Assembly (NCBI RefSeq): GCF_029433395.1
Contig: NZ_JAQTHW010000002.1
Span: 1,302,001-1,366,000 of the forward strand
DNA from: Bifidobacterium sp. ESL0763
Lineage (GTDB): Bacteria > Actinomycetota > Actinomycetes > Actinomycetales > Bifidobacteriaceae
Reading direction: 5' to 3'
Length of the DNA: 64,000 nt
This document shows positions 34,398 through 42,894 of the stretch, in pieces (within the stretch, counting starts at the first letter, position 1; the number at the start of each line of letters is the position of its first letter). The notes beneath the pieces are model-generated. The model did not search any database. It saw nothing but the letters and a program-made list of their open reading frames with translations, and had not been told where the DNA came from. Position numbers and translations under genes: made by a program.

Positions 34398-36335
34398 TCA
34401 GCGACCGGACGGGGTGCCGTCGATCACGTCGTGCGCGATGTCGGCGACGACCGGGACGATCATCGGCTTGCGGTGCAGCTGGCGCGAGACCCAGCTGCCG
34501 ATCGTGCGGCGCATGATCTGCTGGAGCTTGTGGGTGTCGTGGGTGCCCTGCATCATCGCGTCCTCGAGCTGCTGGACGATCTGGCGACGCACCTTGTCGA
34601 GGTCGCTCTCGTCGTCGGGAATCGCGTTCATATAGACCTTCGGCCCGGAGATGACGTTCTTGGCGTCGGTGTCGACCACGGCGAAGATGGAGACGAAGCC
34701 CTCGGTGCCGAGGATCTTGCGCTTCTCGAGCTCCTCGTCGGTCAGCTCGCCGACGGTGTCGCCGTCGACGTAGACGTAGGCGCACGGCACGCTTCCGACG
34801 ACCGCGGCCTGGCCATGGTAGAGGTCGACCACGTCGCCGTCGGTGGCCAGCACCACGTTGTTGGGATCGACGCCGGTCTTGACGGCCACCAGGCCGTTGG
34901 CGATCAGGTGGCGGTTCTCGCCGTGGATCGGCATGACGCACTTGGGCTTCAAAATGTTGTAGAAGTAGGTGAGCTCGCCCTGGTTGGAGTGGCCGGAGAC
35001 GTGGATCTTGGCGTTGTCGCGGTTGACCACGCGCGCGCCCTTCTGGACGAGCTTGTTGATCATGCCGTAGACCTCGTTCTCGTTGCCGGGAATCAGGGAG
35101 CTGGCCATCACCACGGTGTCGAACTCGTTGATGGTGATGTCGCGGTGGGTGCCGTCGGCGATGCGGCCGAGCGCGGCCATCGGCTCGCCCTGCGAACCGG
35201 TGCACATGTAGACGAGCTTGTCGTCCTGGATGTCGTGGGCCTTCTTCAGGTCGACGACGGTGCCCTCGGGGATGTGCAGATAGCCCAGCTCGGAGGCGAT
35301 GGACATGTTGCGCACCATCGAACGGCCGACGAAGACGACCTTGCGGCCGACCTTGTGCGCGGCGTCGACGACCTGCTGGACGCGGTGGACGTGGCTGGAG
35401 AAGGAGGCGACGATGATCTTGCGGGTGGCCTCCTTGAAGGCGCGCTCGAGCTCGGGGCCGATGGTGCTTTCCGGACGCACGAAGCCGGGGACCTCGGCGT
35501 TGGTGGAGTCGACCATCACCAGGTCGACGCCCTTCTCGCCGAGCTTGCCGAACTCCACCAGATCGGTGATGCGGTGGTCGATGGGCAGCTGGTCGAGCTT
35601 GAAGTCGCCAGTGTCGATGACGGTGCCGGCGGGCGTGTTGATGCACACGGCCAGCGCGTCGGGGATGGAGTGGGTGACGGCGACGAACTCGAGGTTGAAC
35701 GGGCCGACCTTGAGCTTGTCGCGGCCGTTGACCTCAACGCAGCGCGGCTTCTGATGGTGCTCCTCGCACTTGGCCTTCACGAAGGCGAGCGTGAGCTTGG
35801 AGCCGATCAGCGGGATGTCCGGACGCAGCTTCAGCAGGTAGGGCACGCCGCCGATGTGGTCCTCGTGGCCGTGGGTGAGCACGAGCGCCTCGATGTCGTC
35901 GAGCCTGTCCTTGATGTAGTTGAAGTCGGGCAGGATGAGGTCGACGCCGGGCTGCTCCTCGTCGGGGAAGAGCACGCCGCAGTCGACCAGCAGCAGGTGG
36001 CCGTTGTATTCGATCACGTTCATGTTGCGGCCGATCTCGCCCAGGCCGCCCAGCGGCACGATGCGCATGGAGCCCTTGCGGTACTTCGGCGGGGCGATCA
36101 GCACGGCGTCCTGGGTGGGCGCGGTGCCGGGAGTGCGGTTGGCGCGCGGGTTACGGCGCCCGCCGCCACGGTTGTTGCGGCCGCGCCCGGAGTTGCCGGA
36201 ACGCTTGGTGGACCTGGACGATCCGCGCTTGGAGCCGCGGGTGGTCGCCTTGTCCTCGCTTTTGCGGGCGCGGGCCCTGTTGGCGCTGCCACGACGGGTC
36301 GTGGTGGCCGTTGCTTGTTCTTCTGTATCTGTCAT
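34398..36335 (-). CDS. rnj: Ribonuclease J
   Basis: RNase J is a metallo-beta-lactamase-fold 5'-3' exonuclease and endonuclease of RNA decay. The 645-residue protein has a basic, Ser/Gly/Arg-rich tail of about 85 residues, then the nuclease core: zinc motif THGHEDHIGG (about 154-163), the beta-CASP segment, and a C-terminal domain. The long tail resembles that of other actinobacterial RNase J proteins and may bind RNA. It follows dapA by 135 bp on the same strand. The ATG at 36335 has AAGGCAAT upstream. Confidence 0.95.
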   Translation of the reverse strand: MTDTEEQATATTTRRGSANRARARKSEDKATTRGSKRGSSRSTKRSGNSGRGRNNRGGGRRNPRANRTPGTAPTQDAVLIAPPKYRKGSMRIVPLGGLGEIGRNMNVIEYNGHLLLVDCGVLFPDEEQPGVDLILPDFNYIKDRLDDIEALVLTHGHEDHIGGVPYLLKLRPDIPLIGSKLTLAFVKAKCEEHHQKPRCVEVNGRDKLKVGPFNLEFVAVTHSIPDALAVCINTPAGTVIDTGDFKLDQLPIDHRITDLVEFGKLGEKGVDLVMVDSTNAEVPGFVRPESTIGPELERAFKEATRKIIVASFSSHVHRVQQVVDAAHKVGRKVVFVGRSMVRNMSIASELGYLHIPEGTVVDLKKAHDIQDDKLVYMCTGSQGEPMAALGRIADGTHRDITINEFDTVVMASSLIPGNENEVYGMINKLVQKGARVVNRDNAKIHVSGHSNQGELTYFYNILKPKCVMPIHGENRHLIANGLVAVKTGVDPNNVVLATDGDVVDLYHGQAAVVGSVPCAYVYVDGDTVGELTDEELEKRKILGTEGFVSIFAVVDTDAKNVISGPKVYMNAIPDDESDLDKVRRQIVQQLEDAMMQGTHDTHKLQQIMRRTIGSWVSRQLHRKPMIVPVVADIAHDVIDGTPSGR

Positions 36336-36470
36336 ATTGCCTTGTTGATTTCTGTTATTTGGTGCCTGCGCCTATGCGCAGACGAGGTATGAAACGGCGG
36401 GTCGGCCAACCGGACGACGTGTCCGCTGACCTGTCCGCATGGTGGGTTCGCCTTCGGCGATGGCCAAGCC

Positions 36471-37391
36471 TTACCGGCCCGACTCGCCGAGGAGACCGGC
36501 CTCGACCATGCCCTGGCGCGCGCGCCAGTATTCGGCGGCCGTGGGGCCGACGTTCGGCAGGCGCATGAAGGTCTCGTCGAGCCAGCCGCGCTCATGCAGC
36601 GCGGCCTTGGCCATCACGCCCTGGAATCCGGTGCCGTTGATGGCGTCCACCAGCGGCGCCAGGCGCACCGCGATGCGCTGGGCGGCGTGGATGTCGCCGG
36701 TGTCGAAGGCCTTGGCGAGCTGGCGCATCGGCGAGCTGGCCACATGCGCGATCACCGAGATGATGCCCACGGCGCCGATCGACAGGAACGGCAGGTAGAG
36801 CGCATCGTCGCCCGAGTACCAGGTCAGCCCGGTCTCCATGCGCTTGCGCACCGCTCCGGCGATGTCGCCGGTGGCGTCCTTGACGGCCTTGATGTGCTTC
36901 AGCCCCGCGAGCCTGCGGTAGGTCTCGAGCTCGAGGTGCACGCCGGTGCGGCCCGGGACGTCATAGACGATGATGGGCTTCTCGGCGGATTCGTCGACGG
37001 CCTGGTAGTGCCTGAAGATGCCTTCCTGCGAAGGACGCGAGTAATAGGGTGCGACGACCAGCACCGCGTCGGCGCCGGCCTCCTGGGTCTGCTCGACCAT
37101 GCGCACCGTGTGGGCGGTGTCGTTCGAACCCGCGCCGGAGATCACCGGCACGTCGACGGCTTGCTTGACCGCGCGCACCAGTCCGACCTTCTCGTCCATG
37201 TGGGTCACCGGGGATTCGCCGGTGGTGCCGTTGACGAGCAGGCCGTCCGCGCCGTCGGCGACCAGATGCCTGGCCAGCGCCGCGGCCGCCTCGTAATCGA
37301 CGGAACCATCGCGATGCAACGGTGTGACCATGGCCGGAATGACCCGTCCGAATGGCGCCGGATCAAGAAGATGGATGGAGGACTCACTCAT
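36471..37391 (-). CDS. dapA: 4-Hydroxy-tetrahydrodipicolinate synthase
   Basis: DapA condenses pyruvate with aspartate semialdehyde in lysine and diaminopimelate synthesis. The 306-residue protein has NGTTGES (about 54-60), YDVPGRTGVH with the catalytic Tyr (about 143), and KAVKDATGD with the Schiff-base Lys (about 166-174). The length is normal. The ATG at 37391 has only a weak ribosome site. It sits between rnj and two acyltransferase genes, with dapB farther upstream. Confidence 0.96.
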   Translation of the reverse strand: MSESSIHLLDPAPFGRVIPAMVTPLHRDGSVDYEAAAALARHLVADGADGLLVNGTTGESPVTHMDEKVGLVRAVKQAVDVPVISGAGSNDTAHTVRMVEQTQEAGADAVLVVAPYYSRPSQEGIFRHYQAVDESAEKPIIVYDVPGRTGVHLELETYRRLAGLKHIKAVKDATGDIAGAVRKRMETGLTWYSGDDALYLPFLSIGAVGIISVIAHVASSPMRQLAKAFDTGDIHAAQRIAVRLAPLVDAINGTGFQGVMAKAALHERGWLDETFMRLPNVGPTAAEYWRARQGMVEAGLLGESGR

Positions 37392-37427
37392 ACTTCAACG
37401 CTACTTCGCGGGTGGGACGCGCCGGAC

Positions 37428-38660
37428 TCACCGTTCGCCGCCGGCCGCTCCCCCATCGCGCGCGGGCGAGTCCGACTTGGCCGCCCCGCGCTTCCCGGCT
37501 GGATGTGGCAGGCCGACGGCCCACCACAGGTAGCGTTTCATCGGCACGACCAGCACGGCGATCGCCGCCATCGCGACCAGGACCAGCACGATGCCATACA
37601 GGTCCTGCCGCCATATGGGCCATGCCGGCAGCGCGACGTGCACGAGCCGCGCCGAAACGTGCTCGCACAGGTTGACCATGGGATTGTTGATGCAGTAGTA
37701 GATCAGCGTCGACTCCCCCACGAATCTGAAGGCCCGGAGCGGTGGGACCATCCTGGCGAGGCCGATGACCATGCCGATGCCGAACAGCGAGGCGACGACG
37801 TTGGCCAGTCCGAGCGCCGTCCATGGGCCGGATGCCGTGACCTTGTCCGCCCACCAAGCCGAGACGGCGAACGCCGCGCCGCCGAGCACGAACAGCAGCG
37901 CGCCCCATGCGCGGGTCAGGCGCAGCAGCCGGAGCCTCAGCGCATAGCCCAGCGCCAAATAGGCTGTGGAGCTCAACACACGGTTGAGCATGAAGGGCAG
38001 CGGGACCGCCACATAATGCCGCACCACCTGGTCGGCGAGCAGCAGCGCCACCGCGATCGGCACCAGGAAGCGGCCACGGCAGACCTTGAGCACGCACCAG
38101 AGCAGCAGCGAGGCGTTGAACAGCGACCAGAGGAACCACAGGCCGTCGGTGGTGTCGAAAAGCACCGGGATCTGGGCCCTGAGCAACACGAGCAGCGACG
38201 AGCGGACGCCGGCGCCGTCACCATGGCGCAGCCAGGAAATCAGTATCTCCGCCGCCTTCTTGACGAAGGTCAGGGCCGCGAAGCAATAGTAGGGCACCAG
38301 CAGCTGGTAGGCGCGGTGCCTGGCCAGCGCGGCGAAGGAGCGCTTCGTCGAGAAGAAGATGCCGCTGAGGAAGAAGAACGCGGGCATGTGGAACAGGTAG
38401 ATGACCCAGATCGAGATGCTGGGACCGGGAATCCAGTCGGTGTTGAGATGGCCGTAGACCACCAGGAACATCGTGATGGCCTTGGCGACGTCGATCCACG
38501 CGACCCGTCGGCGCGGGGATGCCTTGCCGTCAACCTTGCCGTCGTGCGCAGGCTGTGCGGGTTCCCCGGCCGCCACAGCCGCCGACGAAGGTGCCTGGGC
38601 CGTATCCCCATTCATGGGATCTCCGCCCTTCGCCTCGGCCATGCCGTCGCCGTACCCCAC
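37428..38660 (-). CDS. Acyltransferase-3 family membrane protein (1)
   Basis: An integral membrane protein of about 410 residues in the acyltransferase-3/OafA family, which adds acyl groups to sugars, lipids or cell-wall polymers. The N-terminal cytoplasmic tail precedes the family motif RVAWIDVAKAITMFLVVYGH (about 52-71), whose His is the likely catalytic residue. About ten membrane segments follow. The start is probably the GTG at 38660, with GGGAGG nearby; ATG 38642 is an alternative. It is a clear paralogue of the next gene upstream (shared blocks DTTDGLWFLWSLF and KRYLWWAVGLP). The substrate is unknown. Confidence 0.82.
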   Translation of the reverse strand: MGYGDGMAEAKGGDPMNGDTAQAPSSAAVAAGEPAQPAHDGKVDGKASPRRRVAWIDVAKAITMFLVVYGHLNTDWIPGPSISIWVIYLFHMPAFFFLSGIFFSTKRSFAALARHRAYQLLVPYYCFAALTFVKKAAEILISWLRHGDGAGVRSSLLVLLRAQIPVLFDTTDGLWFLWSLFNASLLLWCVLKVCRGRFLVPIAVALLLADQVVRHYVAVPLPFMLNRVLSSTAYLALGYALRLRLLRLTRAWGALLFVLGGAAFAVSAWWADKVTASGPWTALGLANVVASLFGIGMVIGLARMVPPLRAFRFVGESTLIYYCINNPMVNLCEHVSARLVHVALPAWPIWRQDLYGIVLVLVAMAAIAVLVVPMKRYLWWAVGLPHPAGKRGAAKSDSPARDGGAAGGER

Positions 38661-38797
38661 GTCGCCTCCCTAACGGTTCAAGGAATCCACATCACCGGTC
38701 TCTGACTCACCAGCATAATGTTTCGGCACCACCACAGGCTTCCGGACCTCCTCATTCCTCATTGAACCGATATCGTCCGGCCGTGAAACCACGGCGC

Positions 38798-39964
38798 CTA
38801 ATCCCTGCGTCCGCCCCGGCCGAAACGCTGCGGCCCGGGCAGGCCGACGGCCCACCACAGGTAGCGCTTCAGCAGCGGGACGAGCAACCCGACCAGCGCC
38901 ATGGCGAGCAGGACGACGACCAGCCCCTCAGCGAACTGGCCGACGGCGGGCAGGGCGGCCGAGGCCACCGGAGACAGCTTGAAGACGGCGAGCTTGACGA
39001 CCTTGAGCACGATGTCGTTGAGCGAATAGTAGATCAGGGTCGCGCGGCCGACGAAGGTGACCGCCCGCAGCGTCGGCAGCAAGCGGGAGATGCCGAGCAG
39101 CATGCCGGTGCCGAACAGCGAGGCGAGGATGGAGACCGCCCACGCCGACGTCCACCGGGTGGCGATCCAGGGCCGCGCGGAAAGCCATGCGAGGCAGAGG
39201 AAGACCGGCGTGCACACCAGCGCGAGGCAGGCGGCGCGGCGGCGGGTCAGCGCCAGCAGCGCCTTGCGGCAGGCGAAGCCCAGGGCGAGATAGGCCGTGG
39301 AGCTGAGCACCTGGTTGAGGGTGAAGGGCAGGGGCCGCGTGAGCACGTGGCGCACGGCGGCGTCGGCCACCAGCAGCACCAGGGCGATGGGGACGAGGAA
39401 ACGCTCGCCGCACACCCGCACGATGCACCAGAGCAGCAGCGAGGCGGTGAAGAGCGACCAGAGGAACCACAGGCCGTCGGTGGTGTTGAGGATGATCGCC
39501 ACGATGTCCTGGCCCAGGGTGCCCTCGCGCCCGGGGCGGCCGGCGTAGAAGGCGGGCAGCAGGCTTTTGCCCAGCGTCTGGCCGAGCAGCAGCGCGGAGA
39601 ACGCATAATACGGTATGAGCAGCTGCCAGGCGCGGTGCCGGAGCAGATGCGGGAAGCTGGACCCGGGGCGGAAGAAGATGCCGCTGAGCACGAAGAACGC
39701 GGGCATGTGGAACAGGAAGATGGCGCCTATCGTCGGGGCGAGCGCGGGGAACCACGTGGCGTTGAGATGGCCGAAAAAGACCAGGAACATGGTGATGCCC
39801 TTGGCCGTGTCGATCCACGCGACCCGTTGGCGCGAGCCTGATGCGGACGATGACGATGGTACGGCCGAATGCGCGGACGACGGCTCGTCGTCCGCCGGTA
39901 CGTCTGCAGCGGTATCGGCGGTTTCGGCAGCATCCGCAGTGGCGTCAGAAGAGCGTTCGGCCAT
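38798..39964 (-). CDS. Acyltransferase-3 family membrane protein (2)
   Basis: A second acyltransferase-3 paralogue, about 388 residues from ATG 39964. ATG 40006 and GTG 40036 are also in frame; 39964 and 40006 each have an AAAGG nearby. It has the same motif RVAWIDTAKGITMFLVFFGH and the C-terminal KRYLWWAVGLPGP. The Ser/Asp/Ala-rich N-terminal tail is variable compared with paralogue 1. The two genes lie between dapB and dapA in the same direction. The role is likely acylation of a surface glycan or lipid, but nothing here identifies it. Confidence 0.8.
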   Translation of the reverse strand: MAERSSDATADAAETADTAADVPADDEPSSAHSAVPSSSSASGSRQRVAWIDTAKGITMFLVFFGHLNATWFPALAPTIGAIFLFHMPAFFVLSGIFFRPGSSFPHLLRHRAWQLLIPYYAFSALLLGQTLGKSLLPAFYAGRPGREGTLGQDIVAIILNTTDGLWFLWSLFTASLLLWCIVRVCGERFLVPIALVLLVADAAVRHVLTRPLPFTLNQVLSSTAYLALGFACRKALLALTRRRAACLALVCTPVFLCLAWLSARPWIATRWTSAWAVSILASLFGTGMLLGISRLLPTLRAVTFVGRATLIYYSLNDIVLKVVKLAVFKLSPVASAALPAVGQFAEGLVVVLLAMALVGLLVPLLKRYLWWAVGLPGPQRFGRGGRRD

Positions 39965-40044
39965 GAGCGAGCCTTTCACACCACCTTGGCCATCGGATTT
40001 CAGCATATCGGCCTTTGAGATATCGGCTTTCGGCACGCCGGATC

Positions 40045-40797
40045 CTAGAGGTCGAGCAGCGTGTCGAGCCCCACGCTCAGGCCGGGGTGCGAGCCGGAGG
40101 CGATGGCGCGCACGGCCAGCAGGACGCCGGGCATGAACGAGGAGCGTTCGAAGCTGTCGGCGCGGATAACCAGCTGTTCGCCGGTGTTGCCCAGCAGCAC
40201 TTCCTCGTGGGCGTTGAGGCCCTGCAGGCGCACCGCGTGGACGTGCACGCCGTCGACGACCTGGCCGCGCGAGGCGGCCTCGCCCTGGGTGCCGTCGGGC
40301 ATCGGGGCCGACCCGGCGTCGCGACGCGCCTTGGCGATGGCCTGGGCGGTGTGGATGGCCGTGCCGGAGGGGGCGTCGACCTTGTCGGGATGGTGCAGCT
40401 CGATGACCTCGGCCGAGGTGAAGTACTTGGCGGCCCGGGCGGCGAACACGTCGGCCAGGACGGCGGAGACGGCGAAGTTCGGCGCGATGAACACGGCCTG
40501 GTCGGCGCGCGGGGCCTTGGCGAGCGCCGCCTTGACCTGCTCCATCTTTCCGTCGGTCCAGCCGGTGGTGCCCACCACCACGTCGACGCCCTGGGCTACC
40601 AGGCTCAGCACGTTGCCGAGTGAGGCGGAGGGGACGGTGAACTCGACGGCCACGTCGGTGTTGGCCGGGCTGACCGCGGCGATGTCGTCGCCGGCGCCAA
40701 TCGTCTGGGCCACTTCCATGTCGTCGGCCGCCTTGACGGCCTCCACCACGCTGGCTCCCATGCGTCCCTGCGCGCCGATCACCGAAACTCGAATCAT
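40045..40797 (-). CDS. dapB: 4-Hydroxy-tetrahydrodipicolinate reductase
   Basis: DapB is the second lysine/diaminopimelate-pathway enzyme after DapA. The 250-residue protein starts at ATG 40797 (MIRVSVIGAQ) with AAGGGAA upstream. The Rossmann motif is IGAQGRMG (about 7-14) and VVGTTGW (about 75). The substrate loop ELHHPDKVDAPSGTA (about 130-144) includes the catalytic His and Lys. The length is normal. dapA lies farther downstream, separated by the two acyltransferases. Confidence 0.96.
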   Translation of the reverse strand: MIRVSVIGAQGRMGASVVEAVKAADDMEVAQTIGAGDDIAAVSPANTDVAVEFTVPSASLGNVLSLVAQGVDVVVGTTGWTDGKMEQVKAALAKAPRADQAVFIAPNFAVSAVLADVFAARAAKYFTSAEVIELHHPDKVDAPSGTAIHTAQAIAKARRDAGSAPMPDGTQGEAASRGQVVDGVHVHAVRLQGLNAHEEVLLGNTGEQLVIRADSFERSSFMPGVLLAVRAIASGSHPGLSVGLDTLLDL

Positions 40798-40944
40798 CGC
40801 AATTCCCTTCGCTGCAATGTGGTTCGCCCGCCCATGGCCAAGCGACAACAATGAATCCACCCGATTATAGCGCCCTACCGCATCGCGGGCGCAACCGGTT
40901 CCGCGCCCGCCCAACGAAATTGCCCCGATGCCTCCCAAGCAACA

Positions 40945-40987
40945 ATGCGGCGGGAGGCCAGGGCAACGCCCCGGTCCCCCGCCGCAT
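40945..40987 (-). terminator. Terminator after the KDPG aldolase gene
   Basis: ATGCGGCGGG (40945-40954) pairs with 40978-40987. On the minus strand it ends the sugar-acid operon before dapB. Confidence 0.75.
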
Positions 40988-41017
40988 CGGGAAGAATCGC
41001 AAAGCCAGTGTTGGCGC

Positions 41018-41698
41018 CTACTTGTTCCTGAGCACGGCGTCGACTATGGCGCGGGCCTCAAGGCAGGTGTCCGTGATCCCCGGCCAGTCGTTGGCCTCGT
41101 GGCATGACGACGGGACCGCGAAGGAGCCGCCGATGGCGAAGACGTTCTTCTGGCCGATGTATTGGGCGGCATTGCCGAGATCGACGCCTCCGGTCGGCAG
41201 GAAATGCATCTCGGGGAACGGGCCGGCGAGCGCCTTCAACGTGTTCACGCCGCCATAGGCCTGCGCGGGGAAGAACTTCACATAGCGCAGTCCGCACTCG
41301 AACGCCTTGCCGACGTCGTAGGGAGTGGCCGTACCCGGCAGGATCAGGACGTCGTGTTCCAGGCACCAGTCCACTATCTCCTCGTCGAAGAAAGGCGTGA
41401 CGATGCCGGAGCATCCCGCCTCCACGGATTGTTTCGCCTGTTCCACGCTACGCACGGTGCCCGCCACGAGGATGGCATCCGGGAACCTCTCATGGACCCT
41501 TCTCATCCCCTCGAGCGCATACGGGGACCTGAAGGTGACCTCCGCGACCGGTATCTTGCCGTCGACCAAGGCGCCCACGAGCGGAATCGCCTCTCCAGCG
41601 CTCTTCAAGGTGATGAGGGGAACGACCCCTATCTTCCCCACTGCCTCGATGAGCCGCTTGTTGTCATTGCTGTAATCTGCCATTTTCTGTTGCACCAT
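41018..41698 (-). CDS. eda: 2-Keto-3-deoxy-6-phosphogluconate aldolase
   Basis: KDPG aldolase splits 2-keto-3-deoxy-6-phosphogluconate into pyruvate and glyceraldehyde-3-phosphate. The 226-residue protein has the family pattern: IPVAEVTFRS (about 50), ILVAGTVRS (about 75), the SGIVTPFF segment and RYVKFFPAQ with the Schiff-base Lys (about 140), then FLPTGGVDLGN. ATG 41698 (MVQQKMADYS) follows AAGGA at good spacing, better than ATG 41704. It is the last gene of the leftward sugar-acid operon, 38 bp after the kinase. Classical bifidobacterial metabolism does not use this step. Confidence 0.94.
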   Translation of the reverse strand: MVQQKMADYSNDNKRLIEAVGKIGVVPLITLKSAGEAIPLVGALVDGKIPVAEVTFRSPYALEGMRRVHERFPDAILVAGTVRSVEQAKQSVEAGCSGIVTPFFDEEIVDWCLEHDVLILPGTATPYDVGKAFECGLRYVKFFPAQAYGGVNTLKALAGPFPEMHFLPTGGVDLGNAAQYIGQKNVFAIGGSFAVPSSCHEANDWPGITDTCLEARAIVDAVLRNK

Positions 41699-41736
41699 TG
41701 TCATTCCTTAGATCTGATTGGACACCGCATACCGCG

Positions 41737-42726
41737 TCATCGCGCGCATCGTCGGTGCGTTCCGGTGAACTCCGCCAACTCGCGCGGCGTCGGGAGCCCT
41801 TCATTGTCGGAGATGGATTGCGTCTGCATGGCCCCAATCGCGCAGCCGCGTTCCATGGCCCGCCCCGCCGAGGCGCCTTCGAGCAACGACGAGAGCACGC
41901 CGGCCGCGAACCCGTCACCGGATCCGACGGTGTCGACGACATGGTCGAGGACGAAACCGGGCACATAGAGCCCATGCCCGCCATCCGTGCCATAGCAGCC
42001 GCGTGCGCCGTCCTTGACGATCGCATAGCCGGCACCGTTGTCGATGAAGGCCTGGCCCATGTCCTCGACGGATTTCACGCCGAAGAGCCGCTCGCCCTCG
42101 TGAACGCCGGGAAGCACCAGATCGGCCTGCGAGCAGAATTCCCGGGTCACCTCGCACATAGTCCGGTCGTCCGGCCACAACGACGGACGCAGATTGGGGT
42201 CGAACGAGATGAACACGTTGGATTGACGGGCCTTGCGCACCAGCATCCTCGACGCTTCCAGGGCGGAGGACGAGAGCGCTGGAAAGATACCGGTCAGATG
42301 CAGGATGCCCATGCCTTGGAAATCGAGCCTCTCCACATCGTCGCAGGTGATCCTCGAGGCGGGAGACCCCTTGCGGAAATAGAAGGTCTTGGGGTCATCG
42401 CCGTCGTATTTCGACTTCAGCATCGAGCCGGTGGGATGCGACGAATCCCTCGTCACCAAATGCGTGTCGACGTGATTGCGCTCCATGAAACCGAGTATCC
42501 GGTCCGCATACGGATCGCGGCCCAGTCTGGTCATGAACGCCGCTTCGGCCCCCATGCGCTTCAGCCCGATCGCCACATTGAGCTCGGCTCCCGCCACGGA
42601 AGCGGCGAACGAGCGCACCTGGCCCAGGCTTCCTCGCTCCTCGGCGGTGTATAGCGCCATCGCCTCGCCGACAAGCATGACCTTGCCGGCGCCGATGCCG
42701 GTGATATGAAAATCTTGTTGTTCCAA
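41737..42726 (-). CDS. kdgK: 2-Keto-3-deoxygluconate kinase (PfkB family)
   Basis: A PfkB-family sugar kinase of about 329 residues, probably phosphorylating 2-keto-3-deoxygluconate for the aldolase downstream. It shows VMLVGEAMALY (about 16), the SVAGAELNVAIGLKRMG segment (about 42), NLRPSLWPD (about 178), and the C-terminal anion-hole motif TVGSGDGFAAG with the catalytic Asp (about 268). The start is most likely TTG 42726, which follows AGGAAAGAGCAA; no ATG is well placed. The neighbouring aldolase and dehydratase support the KDG assignment over other PfkB sugars. Confidence 0.88.
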   Translation of the reverse strand: MEQQDFHITGIGAGKVMLVGEAMALYTAEERGSLGQVRSFAASVAGAELNVAIGLKRMGAEAAFMTRLGRDPYADRILGFMERNHVDTHLVTRDSSHPTGSMLKSKYDGDDPKTFYFRKGSPASRITCDDVERLDFQGMGILHLTGIFPALSSSALEASRMLVRKARQSNVFISFDPNLRPSLWPDDRTMCEVTREFCSQADLVLPGVHEGERLFGVKSVEDMGQAFIDNGAGYAIVKDGARGCYGTDGGHGLYVPGFVLDHVVDTVGSGDGFAAGVLSSLLEGASAGRAMERGCAIGAMQTQSISDNEGLPTPRELAEFTGTHRRCAR

Positions 42727-42848
42727 TTGCTCTTTCCTGCCGTCACGCAAAGCCGATAAACCCCGGAACCGCACATTCCCTCTCCGCGCATCCGCAATGG
42801 CGAGGATGGGCGGAGAAGGATTGCCGTTGAGAAAAACAGGGATGTCCT

Positions 42849-42880
42849 CGGCGCCCGGCCCGCGAGCGGACCGGACGCCG
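42849..42880 (-). terminator. Hairpin within the sugar-acid operon
   Basis: CGGCGCCCGG (42849-42858) pairs with CCGGACGCCG (42871-42880), one mismatch. It lies between the dehydratase and kinase genes and may shape relative expression. Confidence 0.45.
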
Positions 42881-42894
42881 AAGGCGGGAGAAAC

